A stretch of DNA of 64,000 bases from the NCBI GenBank assembly GCA_900078405.1, contig FLTS01000001.1, positions 2,977,825 through 3,041,824 of the forward strand. The letters are read 5' to 3'. This DNA is from an uncultured Stenotrophomonas sp. Lineage in GTDB: Bacteria > Pseudomonadota > Gammaproteobacteria > Xanthomonadales > Xanthomonadaceae. The position numbers and the translations under genes are program-made. Shown here piece by piece: positions 29,790 to 40,664 of the stretch (within the stretch, counting starts at the first letter, position 1; each line of letters starts with the position of its first letter). The notes beneath the pieces are model-generated. The model ran no database searches and was not told the DNA's origin. It saw only the letters and a list, made by a program, of their open reading frames with translations.

Positions 29790-29922
29790 TGGATTCCTGG
29801 GCGACGGGATGGGCGCCATGTTACCGGTTGCCGGCGAATTCCCGCGGCGGGGAATCTGTGCTTCACGCAGGCAGGGAGAGGTTCACTAGAATTGCCCCAT
29901 CGCTTACAGGAAATCCGCCGAC

Positions 29923-31287
29923 ATGACCCAGCCGTTGCACGTGATCATCCTCGCCGCCGGCGCCGGCAAGCGCATGAAATCGGCGCTGCCCAAGGTGCTG
30001 CAGCCGGTGGCCGGGCGGCCGATGCTGGCGCACGTGATCGACACCGCGCGACAGCTGCAGCCGGCGGGCATCCATGTGGTGCATGGTCACGGCGGCGAGG
30101 CAGTGCGCGCAGCGTTCATCGATCAAGCCGATTTGGGCTGGGCCGAGCAGGCGCAGCAACTGGGTACCGGCCATGCCGTGCAGCAGGCGATGCCGGCGAT
30201 CCCGGACACGGCGCAGGTGCTGGTGCTGTACGGCGACGTGCCGTTGATCCGCGCCGACACGCTGCGCGCGCTGCTGCACGATGCGCCGCGGCTGGCGGTG
30301 CTGGTGGCCGAGCTGGATGATCCGACCGGTTACGGCCGCATCGTGCGCGATGCCGAGGGCAAGGTCGCGGCCATCGTCGAGCAGAAGGATGCCGACGACG
30401 AGCAGAAGCGCATCCACACGGTGAACACCGGCATCGTCACCGCCGAATCCACCGCGTTGCGGCGCTGGCTGTCGGGCCTGTCCAACGCCAACGCGCAGGG
30501 CGAGTACTACCTGACCGACGTGTTCGCCGCGGCTACGGCCGAATACACGCCGGCCACGCTGGTGCATGTGTCCGATCCGCAGGAGGCCGAGGGTGCGAAC
30601 GACCCGTGGCAACTGGCACAGCTGGAGCGCGCCTGGCAGCTGCGCGCGGCGCGTGCGCTGTGCGCACAGGGCGTGCGCCTGCTGGACCCGGCGCGCTTCG
30701 ACCAGCGCGGCACGGTCAAGGCCGGGGCCGACGTGCAGATTGATGCCAATGTGGTGCTGGAGGGCGAGGTCGAACTGGGTGACGGCGTCAGCATCGGCGC
30801 ATTCGTACGGCTGAAGGACGTCAGGCTCGGCGCCGGCACCGTGGTGCAGGCGCATTGCGATCTGGAGGGTGTGGTCAGCGAGGGCGCGGCGCAGATCGGC
30901 CCGTTCGCACGGCTGCGCCCGGGCACGGTGCTGGCTGATGGCGTGCACGTGGGCAACTTCGTGGAAACGAAGAAGACCACGCTGGGCAAGGGCAGCAAGG
31001 CCAACCATCTGACCTACCTGGGCGATGCGGTGATCGGCAGCGGCACCAACATCGGCGCCGGCACCATCACCTGCAACTACGACGGCGTGAACAAGTTCCG
31101 CACCACCATCGGCGACAAGGTGTTCGTCGGTTCCAACAGCGCGCTGGTGGCGCCGGTGACGCTGGCGGACGGCGCAACCATCGGCGCCGGCTCGGTGATT
31201 ACCCGCGATGCGCCGGAAGGCAGGTTGACCGTGGCGCGTGCCCGGCAGCAGACCATCGAGGGCTGGCAGCGGCCGCTGAAGAAATAG
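29923..31287 (+). CDS. glmU: Bifunctional UDP-GlcNAc pyrophosphorylase / GlcN-1-P acetyltransferase
   Basis: 454 residues. It makes UDP-N-acetylglucosamine for peptidoglycan and LPS. The N-terminal uridylyltransferase domain (about 1-228) has [28 protein letters not shown] and VLYGDVPLI. The C-terminal left-handed beta-helix acetyltransferase domain (about 250-454) has [42 protein letters not shown] and [16 protein letters not shown]. The gene is intact, unlike the pathway partner glmS twelve kilobases downstream. A REP doublet follows its stop. Confidence 0.96.
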   Translation: MTQPLHVIILAAGAGKRMKSALPKVLQPVAGRPMLAHVIDTARQLQPAGIHVVHGHGGEAVRAAFIDQADLGWAEQAQQLGTGHAVQQAMPAIPDTAQVLVLYGDVPLIRADTLRALLHDAPRLAVLVAELDDPTGYGRIVRDAEGKVAAIVEQKDADDEQKRIHTVNTGIVTAESTALRRWLSGLSNANAQGEYYLTDVFAAATAEYTPATLVHVSDPQEAEGANDPWQLAQLERAWQLRAARALCAQGVRLLDPARFDQRGTVKAGADVQIDANVVLEGEVELGDGVSIGAFVRLKDVRLGAGTVVQAHCDLEGVVSEGAAQIGPFARLRPGTVLADGVHVGNFVETKKTTLGKGSKANHLTYLGDAVIGSGTNIGAGTITCNYDGVNKFRTTIGDKVFVGSNSALVAPVTLADGATIGAGSVITRDAPEGRLTVARARQQTIEGWQRPLKK

Positions 31288-31311
31288 CGGTTTGTGCCGA
31301 CTTTCTTTTTT

Positions 31312-31381
31312 GCAGGAGCGACGCGAGTCGCGACCGGGGCTTCATGGATACGGCCCCGGTCGCGACTCGCGTCGCTCCTAC
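31312..31381. repeat. REP doublet (GGAGCGACG family)
   Basis: The left arm starts GCAGGAGCGACGCGAGTCGCG and the right arm ends CGACTCGCGTCGCTCCTAC, with about 20 bases between. It lies between the convergent glmU and histidine kinase genes and may serve as a bidirectional terminator or mRNA end. Confidence 0.8.
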
Positions 31382-31408
31382 AGGTCGGATTGCAGATCGC
31401 ATTACAGC

Positions 31409-32758
31409 TCAGGCGACCGGCAGCAGGATGGTCACGCACAGGCCGCCGTCGTTGCGGTTCTGCAGCGAGATGCGGCCATCGTGCGCTTCGACGATCTCGC
31501 GGGTCAGCGCCAGCCCCAGCCCGGTGCCGTTGCGTTTGGTCGAATAGAACGGCATCAGTGCATTCTGCAGCACCGCCTCGTTCATGCCGCCGCCGCGGTC
31601 CAGCACCTCGATGCGCAGCCAGTGCGGCAGCCGCGCCAGCCGCAGTTCCACCGCGTCGTCGGCGTCGATGCCGTTGTCGGCGCTGGCCTCGTGCGCGTTC
31701 TTCAGCAGGTTCAGCAGCGCCTGCGAGAACTGCGCCGGGTCGATGCGGCTGTGCAGATCTTCGGCCGGTGGCGCCATGCGGAAGGGAATCTGCTGCTGCA
31801 GTCCGCCGAGAAACGCGGCCCAGCCGATGGTCTGCAGCTGCGGCTGCGGCAGCTTGGCAAAGCGCGCGTAGCCACGGATGAAGCCTTCCAGATGGCGTGC
31901 GCGCTCCTCGACGGTGGCGAAGATGTCCTCCAGCCGGTCGGTGCGGCCACGCCGCACCAGCTCGGCACCGGAGTGGGCCAGCGAGGCGATCGGTGCCAGC
32001 GAATTGTTCAGTTCGTGGCTGATGACGCGGATGACCTTCTTCCAGGTCTGCACTTCCTGCCGGCGCAGCTCGGCGGTCAGCAGGCGCAGCAGCAGCAGCT
32101 CATGTGGGCGACCGTTGAGGTGGAAACTGCGCCGCGACAGGTGGTAGATCTGCTCGTCGTCCTCGTCGCCGCCTTCTTCGCGCACCGCGAACAGGCTGTC
32201 GCCGCCGCGGGCGATGGCGTTGCGCAGTTCCACCGGCATGTTCTCCAGCAGCTCGTGCATGCGCTTGCCTTCCAGCTTCCAGCCGCCGTGCAGCAGCTTG
32301 CGCGCGGCGAGGTTGGAGAAGGCCACGCGCTGCACGCCATCGCCGCCATCGGCCAGCAGCAGCATTGCCACCGGCGTGTTCTGCACCATCGTGTCCAGCA
32401 GCAGCTCGCGCTGTACCAGCGACTGGCGCTGCTCGCGCAGCACGTCACCCAGTTCGGCGTGCGCCTTCACCAGCTGCGCCAGTTCGTCGTTGCCGCGCCA
32501 GTGCACGCCGAAGTTGTATTCGCCGTCGCGGTAGCTGCTGGTGATGCCGGCCAGCGCGCGCAGCAGCGAGCGGATCGGCGCGGTGGCGCGGCGCAGCGTC
32601 CACCACATCAGCGCCAGCAACAGTACCGTCGATACCGTGGTGACCAGCCAGCCGCGGTCCAGCCAGTATGCCAGCAGCCACGGCATGGCCGCGGCCAGCC
32701 CCAGCACCGGCAACAGGCGCAGGAACAGGCGGAAGGTGAACGAGCGCGTCTTCAACAT
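31409..32758 (-). CDS. NtrB/NtrY-type sensor histidine kinase
   Basis: 449 residues. Membrane sensor kinase. Two helices at the N-terminus (about 10-32 and 37-53) bracket a very short periplasmic turn, then a HAMP-like linker (about 54-110) and a PAS-like region (about 115-215). The phospho-accepting His248 lies in VISHELNNSLAPIASL, the N-box is LLNLLKNAHEAS, and the G-boxes are DRGGGMN and GTGLGLALTREIVEAHDG. It is the last gene of a long minus-strand operon whose preceding gene is its sigma-54 response regulator. With almost no periplasmic domain, it may sense membrane stress or the transporter encoded upstream. Confidence 0.9.
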   Translation of the reverse strand: MLKTRSFTFRLFLRLLPVLGLAAAMPWLLAYWLDRGWLVTTVSTVLLLALMWWTLRRATAPIRSLLRALAGITSSYRDGEYNFGVHWRGNDELAQLVKAHAELGDVLREQRQSLVQRELLLDTMVQNTPVAMLLLADGGDGVQRVAFSNLAARKLLHGGWKLEGKRMHELLENMPVELRNAIARGGDSLFAVREEGGDEDDEQIYHLSRRSFHLNGRPHELLLLRLLTAELRRQEVQTWKKVIRVISHELNNSLAPIASLAHSGAELVRRGRTDRLEDIFATVEERARHLEGFIRGYARFAKLPQPQLQTIGWAAFLGGLQQQIPFRMAPPAEDLHSRIDPAQFSQALLNLLKNAHEASADNGIDADDAVELRLARLPHWLRIEVLDRGGGMNEAVLQNALMPFYSTKRNGTGLGLALTREIVEAHDGRISLQNRNDGGLCVTILLPVA

Positions 32759-32765
32759 GGCGGTT

Positions 32766-34106
<1,341 letters not shown>

Positions 34107-34182
34107 CGGGGCCTGCAAGGGCGGGAGTGGAAAGGGAAGCGCAGACCTTACACGTTGCGGCCCGCGCTGGCAGGGGCCTGCT

Positions 34183-34659
34183 TCAGGGTTGCCCGGCGGC
34201 CGTCGGCGTGGCCGCGCGATGGCCGTAGCTCAGCACGCGGGTGATGGTCCATTGGCCGTCGTGCAGGCGCCAGAGCATGGTGAAGTCGGCCAGTCCCTCG
34301 CACTTGCCGGTCGCCACGTCGCAGAAGCGGTGGCTGCCCTGGGCGATGGCGCCGAAATCCTTGATCGGGAATACCTGCAGGCTGCCTTCCACCCGTTCGC
34401 GGGTGTAGTGGCCGCAGGCGTGCTTGCGGGTGTTTTCCAGCATTGCTTCGCGGGTCCAGGTGACGCCGCCGGTGTCGTGATAGAACTCGACCGCCGGATC
34501 GAAGTAGCCGGCGTGCCGTTGCAACTGCTGCGGGTCGGCGCAGCGGTTGAAGCTGTCGAACACCGCTTGGTCGAGGGCGGCGATGGTGGTGGTCAGCTCG
34601 TCGTCGGCGAGGGCTGCGGCACAGGGCAGTGCCAGCAGCGGCAGCAGGGCGAATTTCAT
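34183..34659 (-). CDS. Secreted NTF2/SnoaL-like (DUF4440-type) protein
   Basis: 158 residues from the chosen Met; a Met five codons upstream overlaps the preceding permease stop. A signal peptide (about 1-18, ending AAALA) is followed by a domain with the cystatin-like NTF2 pattern: TIAALDQAVFDSFNRCADPQQLQRHAGYFDPAVEFYHD and a closing strand FTMLWRLHDGQWTITRVLSYGH. Such domains bind small molecules or act as scaffolds; no catalytic role can be assigned. Its place between the permeases and the two-component genes suggests a periplasmic role connected with the transporter or its sensing. Confidence 0.75.
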   Translation of the reverse strand: MKFALLPLLALPCAAALADDELTTTIAALDQAVFDSFNRCADPQQLQRHAGYFDPAVEFYHDTGGVTWTREAMLENTRKHACGHYTRERVEGSLQVFPIKDFGAIAQGSHRFCDVATGKCEGLADFTMLWRLHDGQWTITRVLSYGHRAATPTAAGQP

Positions 34660-34673
34660 TGGCGGGTTCGTCA

Positions 34674-35897
34674 TCAGGTGCCACGCGTGGCCACTGCCGG
34701 CGGAATCGCCGCCGCGCGCCGTGCCGGGCCGAACACCGCTGCCTGTCCCAGCAGCCACAGCGCCACCGCGCCGACCGGCAGGTACGGCAGCGGCAGCCGC
34801 GGCAGTTCGTAGCGGCCCATCAGCCACTGGTTGAGCAGGTAGGCCAGCAGCATGCCGACGATGATGCCGATGCCGGCCAGCAGGAAGTTCTCGGTCTGGA
34901 AGTAGCGCAGGATCTGCCCGCGGGTGGCGCCCAGCGCGCGGCGGATGCCGATCTGCTTGGTGCGCTGCTGCACCCAGAAGCTGGCCAGGCCGACGATGCC
35001 CAGCGCGGTCACCAGCAGTAGCAGGCCGCATACGATCAGCAGCAGGCCGACCATGTCGCGGTCGTTGGCGAAGTAGTCGGCGCGGCCCTGCTCGAAGCTG
35101 AGCTTGCGCCAGACCAGGCGGTTGGGGTCGTTGCGGTCCAATGCGGCCAGCGCCTGTTCGAGTACCTCGGCGCGGCGCGCCGGGTCGGACACGCGGATCA
35201 GGTAGCGGCCGCCGTTGGAGAAGTTCATGCGGACCGGGAACACCACCGAATAGGTACGGTTGTTGTTCTGCATGTTCGGGCGCAGCAGGGTGTCGACCAC
35301 GCCGACGATGGTCAGCGGGATGTTGGCCATGTACACGGTTCTGCCGACCGCGCCGCCATCGGGGAACATCCTGTCGGCGGCCGGCTTGCTGAGGATGATG
35401 GCCGAGGACAGGCCGCTGATGTCCTCGACCTTGTTCAGCACGTCGCTGCTCTTGTATTCGTCGGCGTTGAAGTCGCGGCCGGCGACCAGCTTCAGGCCCA
35501 TCGTCGCCAGCGTGCCTTCGCCGACCATGTACTGGGTGGCGTTGAGCGTGGGCACTTCCTGTTCGGCGCTGAGCGAGAGCGAGGTGTTCCAGCTGCCGTT
35601 CTGGAATGGCAGCTGGTTGGTGATGGCCACGCGCTCGACGCCGGGGACGGCGCGCAGCGAGGCCAGGTCCTCGGCGGTGCGGGCGTCGCCATCGGTCTGC
35701 TGGCCGATGCCGCTCAGGCCGATCTCGATCAACCGGTCGTCGTCGATGCCGCTGGCGAGATTGAGGGTTTCCAGGCGCTGGGAAACGATGAACAGTGCGT
35801 TGCAGATGATCGCGCAGCTCAGCGCGATCTCCAGCACGATCAGCGCCGCGGCGGTCTTGTGGCGCGACAGGGTGGACAGGATCGGGCGGATTTCCAT
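34674..35897 (-). CDS. MacB/FtsX-type ABC permease (second of pair II)
   Basis: 407 residues. FtsX-superfamily permease: an N-terminal helix (about 17-38, ALIVLEIALSCAIICNALFIV), a large periplasmic domain (about 45-275) of the MacB type, then three helices with the conserved coupling region LASFWVQQRTKQIGIRRALGAT. It is closely similar to the permease at 37346-38560 in its N-terminal helix and coupling region, indicating tandem duplication. It probably pairs with the permease at 36025-37329 and uses the single ATPase of the operon. The start Met follows GGAGCCCC. Confidence 0.87.
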   Translation of the reverse strand: MEIRPILSTLSRHKTAAALIVLEIALSCAIICNALFIVSQRLETLNLASGIDDDRLIEIGLSGIGQQTDGDARTAEDLASLRAVPGVERVAITNQLPFQNGSWNTSLSLSAEQEVPTLNATQYMVGEGTLATMGLKLVAGRDFNADEYKSSDVLNKVEDISGLSSAIILSKPAADRMFPDGGAVGRTVYMANIPLTIVGVVDTLLRPNMQNNNRTYSVVFPVRMNFSNGGRYLIRVSDPARRAEVLEQALAALDRNDPNRLVWRKLSFEQGRADYFANDRDMVGLLLIVCGLLLLVTALGIVGLASFWVQQRTKQIGIRRALGATRGQILRYFQTENFLLAGIGIIVGMLLAYLLNQWLMGRYELPRLPLPYLPVGAVALWLLGQAAVFGPARRAAAIPPAVATRGT

Positions 35898-36024
35898 GAG
35901 GGGCTCCGGAAGCGAGAAACGAATGAAGAGGAACGAGAGAAAGCGGGGTATCGGGTGAATGAGGAAGGTGGAGCGCTGTTGCTTTCGACTCGTTCCTCGT
36001 TCCTCTTCACTCATTCCTGCTTTC
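35898..36024. other. Intercistronic region with inverted repeats
   Basis: A 127-base gap in an otherwise tight operon. A 14-base perfect inverted repeat (35924-35937 with 35996-36009) and GAATGAG (35957) against CTCATTC (36010) can form a long hairpin. It may be an mRNA stability or partial termination element between two permease genes. No reading frame with support lies here. Confidence 0.5.
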
Positions 36025-37329
36025 TCACTGCGTCTTGAGCTGCACGGCTGGGGCCACCTGCATCGCCCGCCACGCCGGCAGGATGCCGGCCAGCAGGCTG
36101 GCGGCGATGGCCAGGGCGAAGGTCAGCAGCAGCATCGAGCCGTCCAGGTGTGCCAGCGAGGCATAGTCGGCCGGGCGCTGGCGCACCGCCCACAGCCCGC
36201 CCAGTGCCAGCAGCAGGCCCAGCATGCCGCCGGCCAGGCCGACCGTTCCGGCCTCGACCAGGCACTGTTTGAAGATCTCCGTACGGCTGGCGCCGAGCGC
36301 GCGGCGCACGCCGATCTCGCCGCTGCGACGCAGGAACTTGGCCAGCAGCAGGCCCACGGTGTTGACCAGGCACACCAGCAGGAAGCCGAACGCCAGCCAC
36401 ATCTGCAGGCGCACGTCGCCGGGCACCACGTTATGGAACTCCAGCAGCTCCATCACGTTGCGCAGGCGGGTGTTGGCCGGGCGCTCGAAGCGGCCGGCGG
36501 CGCGCTGCTGGTCGGAATAATTGTCCAGGTAGCCCTTGAACGCGGGCGCGTCACCGGCCGAATCCAGCTCCACCCAGTACTGGATCCAGGCGCAGGGCAC
36601 GTTCAGCGCGGTGGCGTCGTTGACGATCTCGCGGCCGAAGCAGTTCATTCTGCCGTTGCGGTCCAGCTGCAGGTCACGCGAGGTGGAGAACGGCACGAAC
36701 ACGTCCTCCTGGTGGTCGTAGCGGCCGGCGAACAGGTCGTAGAACATCGGCTGCGGCTTCCAGTCGTCGAGCACGCCGACGATGCGCAGCGCGTGGCCTT
36801 CCACCAATACGTCGTGGCCGACGCTGTTGGCGCCCTTGAACAGCTTGTCGTTGAGGCTGCGGCTGATCACCGCCACCCGTGCGTGGCCATCGTCCTCGGC
36901 GCCGCTCCAGCCCTGGCCATACAGGAACGGGGTGTCGAACATCGGGAAGAAATCGCCGGAGGTGTAGCGCATGCCGATGCTGAACGGCTTGAGCGCGTCC
37001 ACCCGCGGGTCGACGATGCCGTCGCCGCCGGTCATCAGCGCCTGCCGCGGCGCCTTCTTCTGCCGCAGCAGTTCTTCGGCGTCGAAGCGGGTCAGCTGCG
37101 CCTCCGGCTCCTCGCCGGGCTTGTAGCCCTCGCGGGTGTAGGCGTCGAGCTGCACGTAGAACAGGCGCTCGCTCTTGTGCGGGATGGGGTCGCCGGAGAG
37201 CACCTTGAACACGGTGAGCGTGGTCATCGCCGCGCCTATGCCCAGGGCGATGGCCAGCACCATCAGTGCGGTGAGCACCTTGTTGCGGCGGAAGCTGCGC
37301 AGGGCCAGCTTGAAGTAGTAGGTGAACAT
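36025..37329 (-). CDS. MacB/FtsX-type ABC permease (first of pair II)
   Basis: 434 residues. It begins MFTYYFKLALRSFRRNKVLTALMVLAIALGIGAAMTTLTV with the first helix at about 18-38, then a long periplasmic domain (about 45-300), and three C-terminal helices starting near LQMWLAFGFLLVCLVNTVGLLLAKFLRRSGEIGVRRALGAS, the ATPase coupling helix. Its organisation and sequence match the permease at 38575-39903. Two distinct permease types therefore alternate twice in the operon, which suggests two heterodimeric channels or one larger assembly. Confidence 0.88.
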   Translation of the reverse strand: MFTYYFKLALRSFRRNKVLTALMVLAIALGIGAAMTTLTVFKVLSGDPIPHKSERLFYVQLDAYTREGYKPGEEPEAQLTRFDAEELLRQKKAPRQALMTGGDGIVDPRVDALKPFSIGMRYTSGDFFPMFDTPFLYGQGWSGAEDDGHARVAVISRSLNDKLFKGANSVGHDVLVEGHALRIVGVLDDWKPQPMFYDLFAGRYDHQEDVFVPFSTSRDLQLDRNGRMNCFGREIVNDATALNVPCAWIQYWVELDSAGDAPAFKGYLDNYSDQQRAAGRFERPANTRLRNVMELLEFHNVVPGDVRLQMWLAFGFLLVCLVNTVGLLLAKFLRRSGEIGVRRALGASRTEIFKQCLVEAGTVGLAGGMLGLLLALGGLWAVRQRPADYASLAHLDGSMLLLTFALAIAASLLAGILPAWRAMQVAPAVQLKTQ

Positions 37330-37345
37330 GTTCGGCTCCGGTGGG

Positions 37346-38560
37346 TCAGGCGCTGCGGGTGGCGACGATGGGCGGGACGGCGGCGGCGCGCCGCGCCGGG
37401 CCGATGACGGCGGCCTGGCCCAGCAGCAACAGCGCCAGCGCGCCGAACGGCAGGTAGGGCAGCGGCAGCCGCGCGATCTCGAAGTAGTGCATCAGCACCT
37501 GGTTGCCGCCGTAGGCCAGCAGCATGCCGAGGGCGATGCCGGCGCCGGTCAGCAGCAGGTTTTCGGTCTGGAAATAGGCGCTGATCTGGCGGCGGGTGGC
37601 GCCCAGCGCGCGGCGGATGCCGATCTGCTTGGTGCGCTGCTGCACCCAGAAGCTGGCCAGGCCGACGATGCCCAGCGCGGTGACCAGCAGCATCGCCGCG
37701 ATTACCGCGACCAGCAGCCACGCCATCGCGCGGTCGCTGCGGAAATAGCGTTCGCGCAGTTCGGACAGCGGGCGGCTCTGCTGCTGGTCGAGCACCGCTT
37801 CGGGCACGGCGCGCGCCACTGCTGCGCGCGCGGCCTGCATCACCCGCGGCAGGTCGAGCGGATCGGCACGCAGCACGTAGCTGCCCGATTGCGCGTCGCT
37901 ACGCACCGGCACGATCACCGACCACTGTGCACCGGGCACGCCTTCCTCGCTGCGGCCCGGTGCGGGGACGGCGAAATTCTCCAGCACGCCGGCCACGCGG
38001 AAGTGCCCGGCGCTCCACAATTCCTTGCCCAGCGGGCTTTCGCCGGGCCACAGGTGCTCAGCCAGCGATCGGGTGACCCATACCGAGGCGTCGTTCGGCA
38101 CGAAGCTGTCGATCGACTGGAAATCGCTCGCGGTGAAATCATTGCCTTGCATGGGGTGCAGGCCCAGCGTCTGGATTGCGGCGGGGTCGAACAGATAGAA
38201 ATGCGGCACGCCTCCCCAGTGCTTGCCTTCGCGATCAAGATTGATGCCGGCATAGGCGGCAGGCACGCCGAACGGGATGGTGTTGATCGTGCCGGCAGCG
38301 CGCACGCCGGGGATCGCGCGCAACGCGCCAAGCACGCGCGCATTGAGGTCGGCGTTGTTGCAGCCGTCGCAGCCGTCCAGCGTGATCGCGCCCAGTGCGC
38401 TTTCTTCCACGCCACTGTCGATGCGCATCAGCTCCAGGCGGCTGGCGATCAGGAAGAAGGCGTTGCACAGCACCGCGCAGGCCAGCGCGATCTCCAGCAC
38501 GATCAGCGCGGCGGCGATGCGGTGGCGGCCCAGCGCGGAGATGATCGGTTTGATGTCCAT
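37346..38560 (-). CDS. MacB/FtsX-type ABC permease (second of pair I)
   Basis: 404 residues. The N-terminal helix ALIVLEIALACAVLCNAFFLIASRLELM (about 17-40) precedes a periplasmic domain with a Cys pair in TLDGCDGCNNADLN that is absent from its paralogue at 34674. It ends with the C-terminal permease domain containing LASFWVQQRTKQIGIRRALGAT. A Met with little upstream ribosome signal was chosen to match the paralogue. It is part of the sigma-54-controlled transport operon. Confidence 0.87.
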   Translation of the reverse strand: MDIKPIISALGRHRIAAALIVLEIALACAVLCNAFFLIASRLELMRIDSGVEESALGAITLDGCDGCNNADLNARVLGALRAIPGVRAAGTINTIPFGVPAAYAGINLDREGKHWGGVPHFYLFDPAAIQTLGLHPMQGNDFTASDFQSIDSFVPNDASVWVTRSLAEHLWPGESPLGKELWSAGHFRVAGVLENFAVPAPGRSEEGVPGAQWSVIVPVRSDAQSGSYVLRADPLDLPRVMQAARAAVARAVPEAVLDQQQSRPLSELRERYFRSDRAMAWLLVAVIAAMLLVTALGIVGLASFWVQQRTKQIGIRRALGATRRQISAYFQTENLLLTGAGIALGMLLAYGGNQVLMHYFEIARLPLPYLPFGALALLLLGQAAVIGPARRAAAVPPIVATRSA

Positions 38561-38574
38561 GTGTCCGGCTCCGC

Positions 38575-39903
38575 TTACAGGGTCTTCAGTTGCATCGCCG
38601 GTGCGATGCGGCTGGCGCGCGAGGCCGGGAACAGACCGGCGACGATGCTGGCGGCCAGCGCCAGCGCGAAGGTGGCGGCGAACATCGACACGTCCAGATG
38701 CACCAGGTCGGCGTATTCCACCGGCTGGCTGCGGATCGCCCACAGGCCGAGCAGGGTCAGCAGCAGGCCGAGCGCACCGCCGGCCAGGCCGATCAGGCCC
38801 GCTTCGGTCAGACACTGCACGAAGATCGAGCGCTTCGACGCACCCAGTGCGCGGCGCACGCCGATTTCGCCGCCACGACGCAGGAACTTGGCCAGCAGCA
38901 GGCCAACCGTGTTGAACAGGCAGATCAGCAGGAAGGCCAGCGCCAGCCAGCTCTGCAGGCGCACGTCGCGCGGCACCACGCGGTTGTAGTCGAGCCACTC
39001 CATCAGCGACAGCAGGCGGGCGTTCTCGGGGAAGGGGATGCGGCCCAGCGCCTTCTGCTGCGCGGCATAGTCGGTGACGAAGCGGCGGTAGTCGGCGACC
39101 TTGGCGGCGCTGTCCAGTTCCACCCACAGTTGCAGCCAGACGCAGTCGCTGTTCTGCAGGTGGCCGGACACGGCCGGCGGCGCATTGCAGGTGAACTGGA
39201 AGAAGTGGCCGTCATTGATTTCCAGCCCGGTCTGGAATGGCACCATCACATCCTCGGCCTTGCCGTAGAAGCTGGCGGTGTCGCCCTGCGAGAAGTTGCC
39301 GCCGGCCAGGGTGTGGAACTGCGGCGACGGGCGCCATGGCCCCAGCACGCCGACGATGCGCACGTCGGCATCGCGGATGCGCAAGGTGCGGCCGACGCTG
39401 TTGCTGCCGCCGAACAGTTTCTCGTTGAGATCGGAGGAGATGACCGCGACCCGCGCATGCCCTTCGTCGTCTTCGCCGGTCCATGGCCCGCCGAAGGCGA
39501 ACGGCACCGCGAACATGGGGAAGAAATCCGCATGCGTGGAAAGCATCGTCGTCATCAGCGGCGGCTGCCCGGTTTCCGGCGCTTGCAGCTTGACCGGGCT
39601 GTCGTTCACCAGCGCCTGGCGGTCGCCGCGCCCGGCGCGCCACAGGTCCATCGCCGAGGTGTAGTCGAGCATGTCCGGCGGATTCCTGCGGGCCTTGCCG
39701 GTCGAAAGCGCGTCCACCTGCGGGTAGAAGATGTGCTGGCTCCGGCCTGGCAGCGGGTCGCCGGACAGCAGGCGCATCACCGTCAGCGTGGTCATCGCCG
39801 CGCCGATGCCGATCGCGATGGACAGCACCATCAGTGCGGTGAGCACCGGCGTGCGGCGCAGGCTGCGCAGGCCCTGGGCGATGTAGTAGGGGAACAGCGA
39901 CAC
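38575..39903 (-). CDS. MacB/FtsX-type ABC permease (first of pair I)
   Basis: 442 residues from a GTG start that has GGAGG nine bases upstream; an ATG eleven codons earlier would overlap the ATPase gene and lacks such a site. The first helix LTALMVLSIAIGIGAAMTTLTV is followed by a periplasmic domain (about 50-305) and three C-terminal helices with LLICLFNTVGLLLAKFLRRGGEIGVRRALGAS. It is the paralogue of the permease at 36025. It follows the ATPase gene directly, so it is probably the primary permease of the exporter. Confidence 0.88.
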   Translation of the reverse strand: MSLFPYYIAQGLRSLRRTPVLTALMVLSIAIGIGAAMTTLTVMRLLSGDPLPGRSQHIFYPQVDALSTGKARRNPPDMLDYTSAMDLWRAGRGDRQALVNDSPVKLQAPETGQPPLMTTMLSTHADFFPMFAVPFAFGGPWTGEDDEGHARVAVISSDLNEKLFGGSNSVGRTLRIRDADVRIVGVLGPWRPSPQFHTLAGGNFSQGDTASFYGKAEDVMVPFQTGLEINDGHFFQFTCNAPPAVSGHLQNSDCVWLQLWVELDSAAKVADYRRFVTDYAAQQKALGRIPFPENARLLSLMEWLDYNRVVPRDVRLQSWLALAFLLICLFNTVGLLLAKFLRRGGEIGVRRALGASKRSIFVQCLTEAGLIGLAGGALGLLLTLLGLWAIRSQPVEYADLVHLDVSMFAATFALALAASIVAGLFPASRASRIAPAMQLKTL

Positions 39904-39919
39904 GGTGGTGTTCCTCCGC

Positions 39920-40630
39920 TCAGCCCTGCGCCGCAACTTCGGCGCGAGCGATCACCGGCTCGCGCAGCAGGTCGGTGGCCTGGCCATCGACGATGTGCAC
40001 GTTGCGCTGCGCGCGCGCGGCCAGCTCCGGGTCGTGGGTGACCATGACGATGGTGGTGCCCTGGCTGTTGATCCCCTCCAGCAGCTCCATGACGCCGCGC
40101 GCCATCTGCGTGTCGAGGTTGCCGGTCGGTTCGTCGGCCAGCAGCAGGCGCGGGCTGCCGGCCAGGGCGCGGGCGATGGCGGCGCGCTGCTGCTGGCCGC
40201 CGGACAGCTCGGCCGGGTAGTGCTTCATGCGCGAGCCGAGGCCGACGTCGCTCAACGCCTTCTCGATGCGCTGGCGGCGCTCGGCGGCGGGCATGCCACG
40301 GTAGCGCAGCGGCACGTCGACGTTGTCGAACAGGTTCAGGTCGGGGATCAGGTTGAAGCCCTGGAAGATGAAGCCGATCTTCTGGTTGCGCAGCCGCGAG
40401 CGGGCGTCGTCGCCGAGGTGGCTCACGTCCTGGCCGTCGAGCAGGTACTGGCCGCTGGTGAAGGTCTCCAGCAGCCCGGCGATGTTGAGGAAGGTGGTCT
40501 TGCCGGAACCCGAAGGGCCGGTGACGGCGACGAACTCGCCTTCGCGCACGTGCAGGTCCAGCGAGCGCAGCGCATGGGTTTCGACCTGTTCGGTACGGAA
40601 GACCTTGGAGACGGATTGCATCTGGAGCAT
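39920..40630 (-). CDS. MacB/LolD-type ABC transporter ATPase
   Basis: 236 residues. ATPase driving a type VII (MacB-like) mechanotransmission transporter. It has Walker A GPSGSGKTTF (38-47), Q-loop GFIFQGFNLIPDLNLFDNV, signature AELSGGQQQRAAIARAL, Walker B RLLLADEPTGNLD and H-loop VMVTHDPEL. It is the only ATPase gene in an operon with four permeases, so it presumably serves all of them. It follows the adaptor gene by 34 bases. Transporters of this kind export peptides, macrolides or lipoproteins; the cargo is unknown. Confidence 0.92.
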   Translation of the reverse strand: MLQMQSVSKVFRTEQVETHALRSLDLHVREGEFVAVTGPSGSGKTTFLNIAGLLETFTSGQYLLDGQDVSHLGDDARSRLRNQKIGFIFQGFNLIPDLNLFDNVDVPLRYRGMPAAERRQRIEKALSDVGLGSRMKHYPAELSGGQQQRAAIARALAGSPRLLLADEPTGNLDTQMARGVMELLEGINSQGTTIVMVTHDPELAARAQRNVHIVDGQATDLLREPVIARAEVAAQG

Positions 40631-40664
40631 GGGAGGTTCCTGTGCTGAAAGGTGGAAACGGGGA

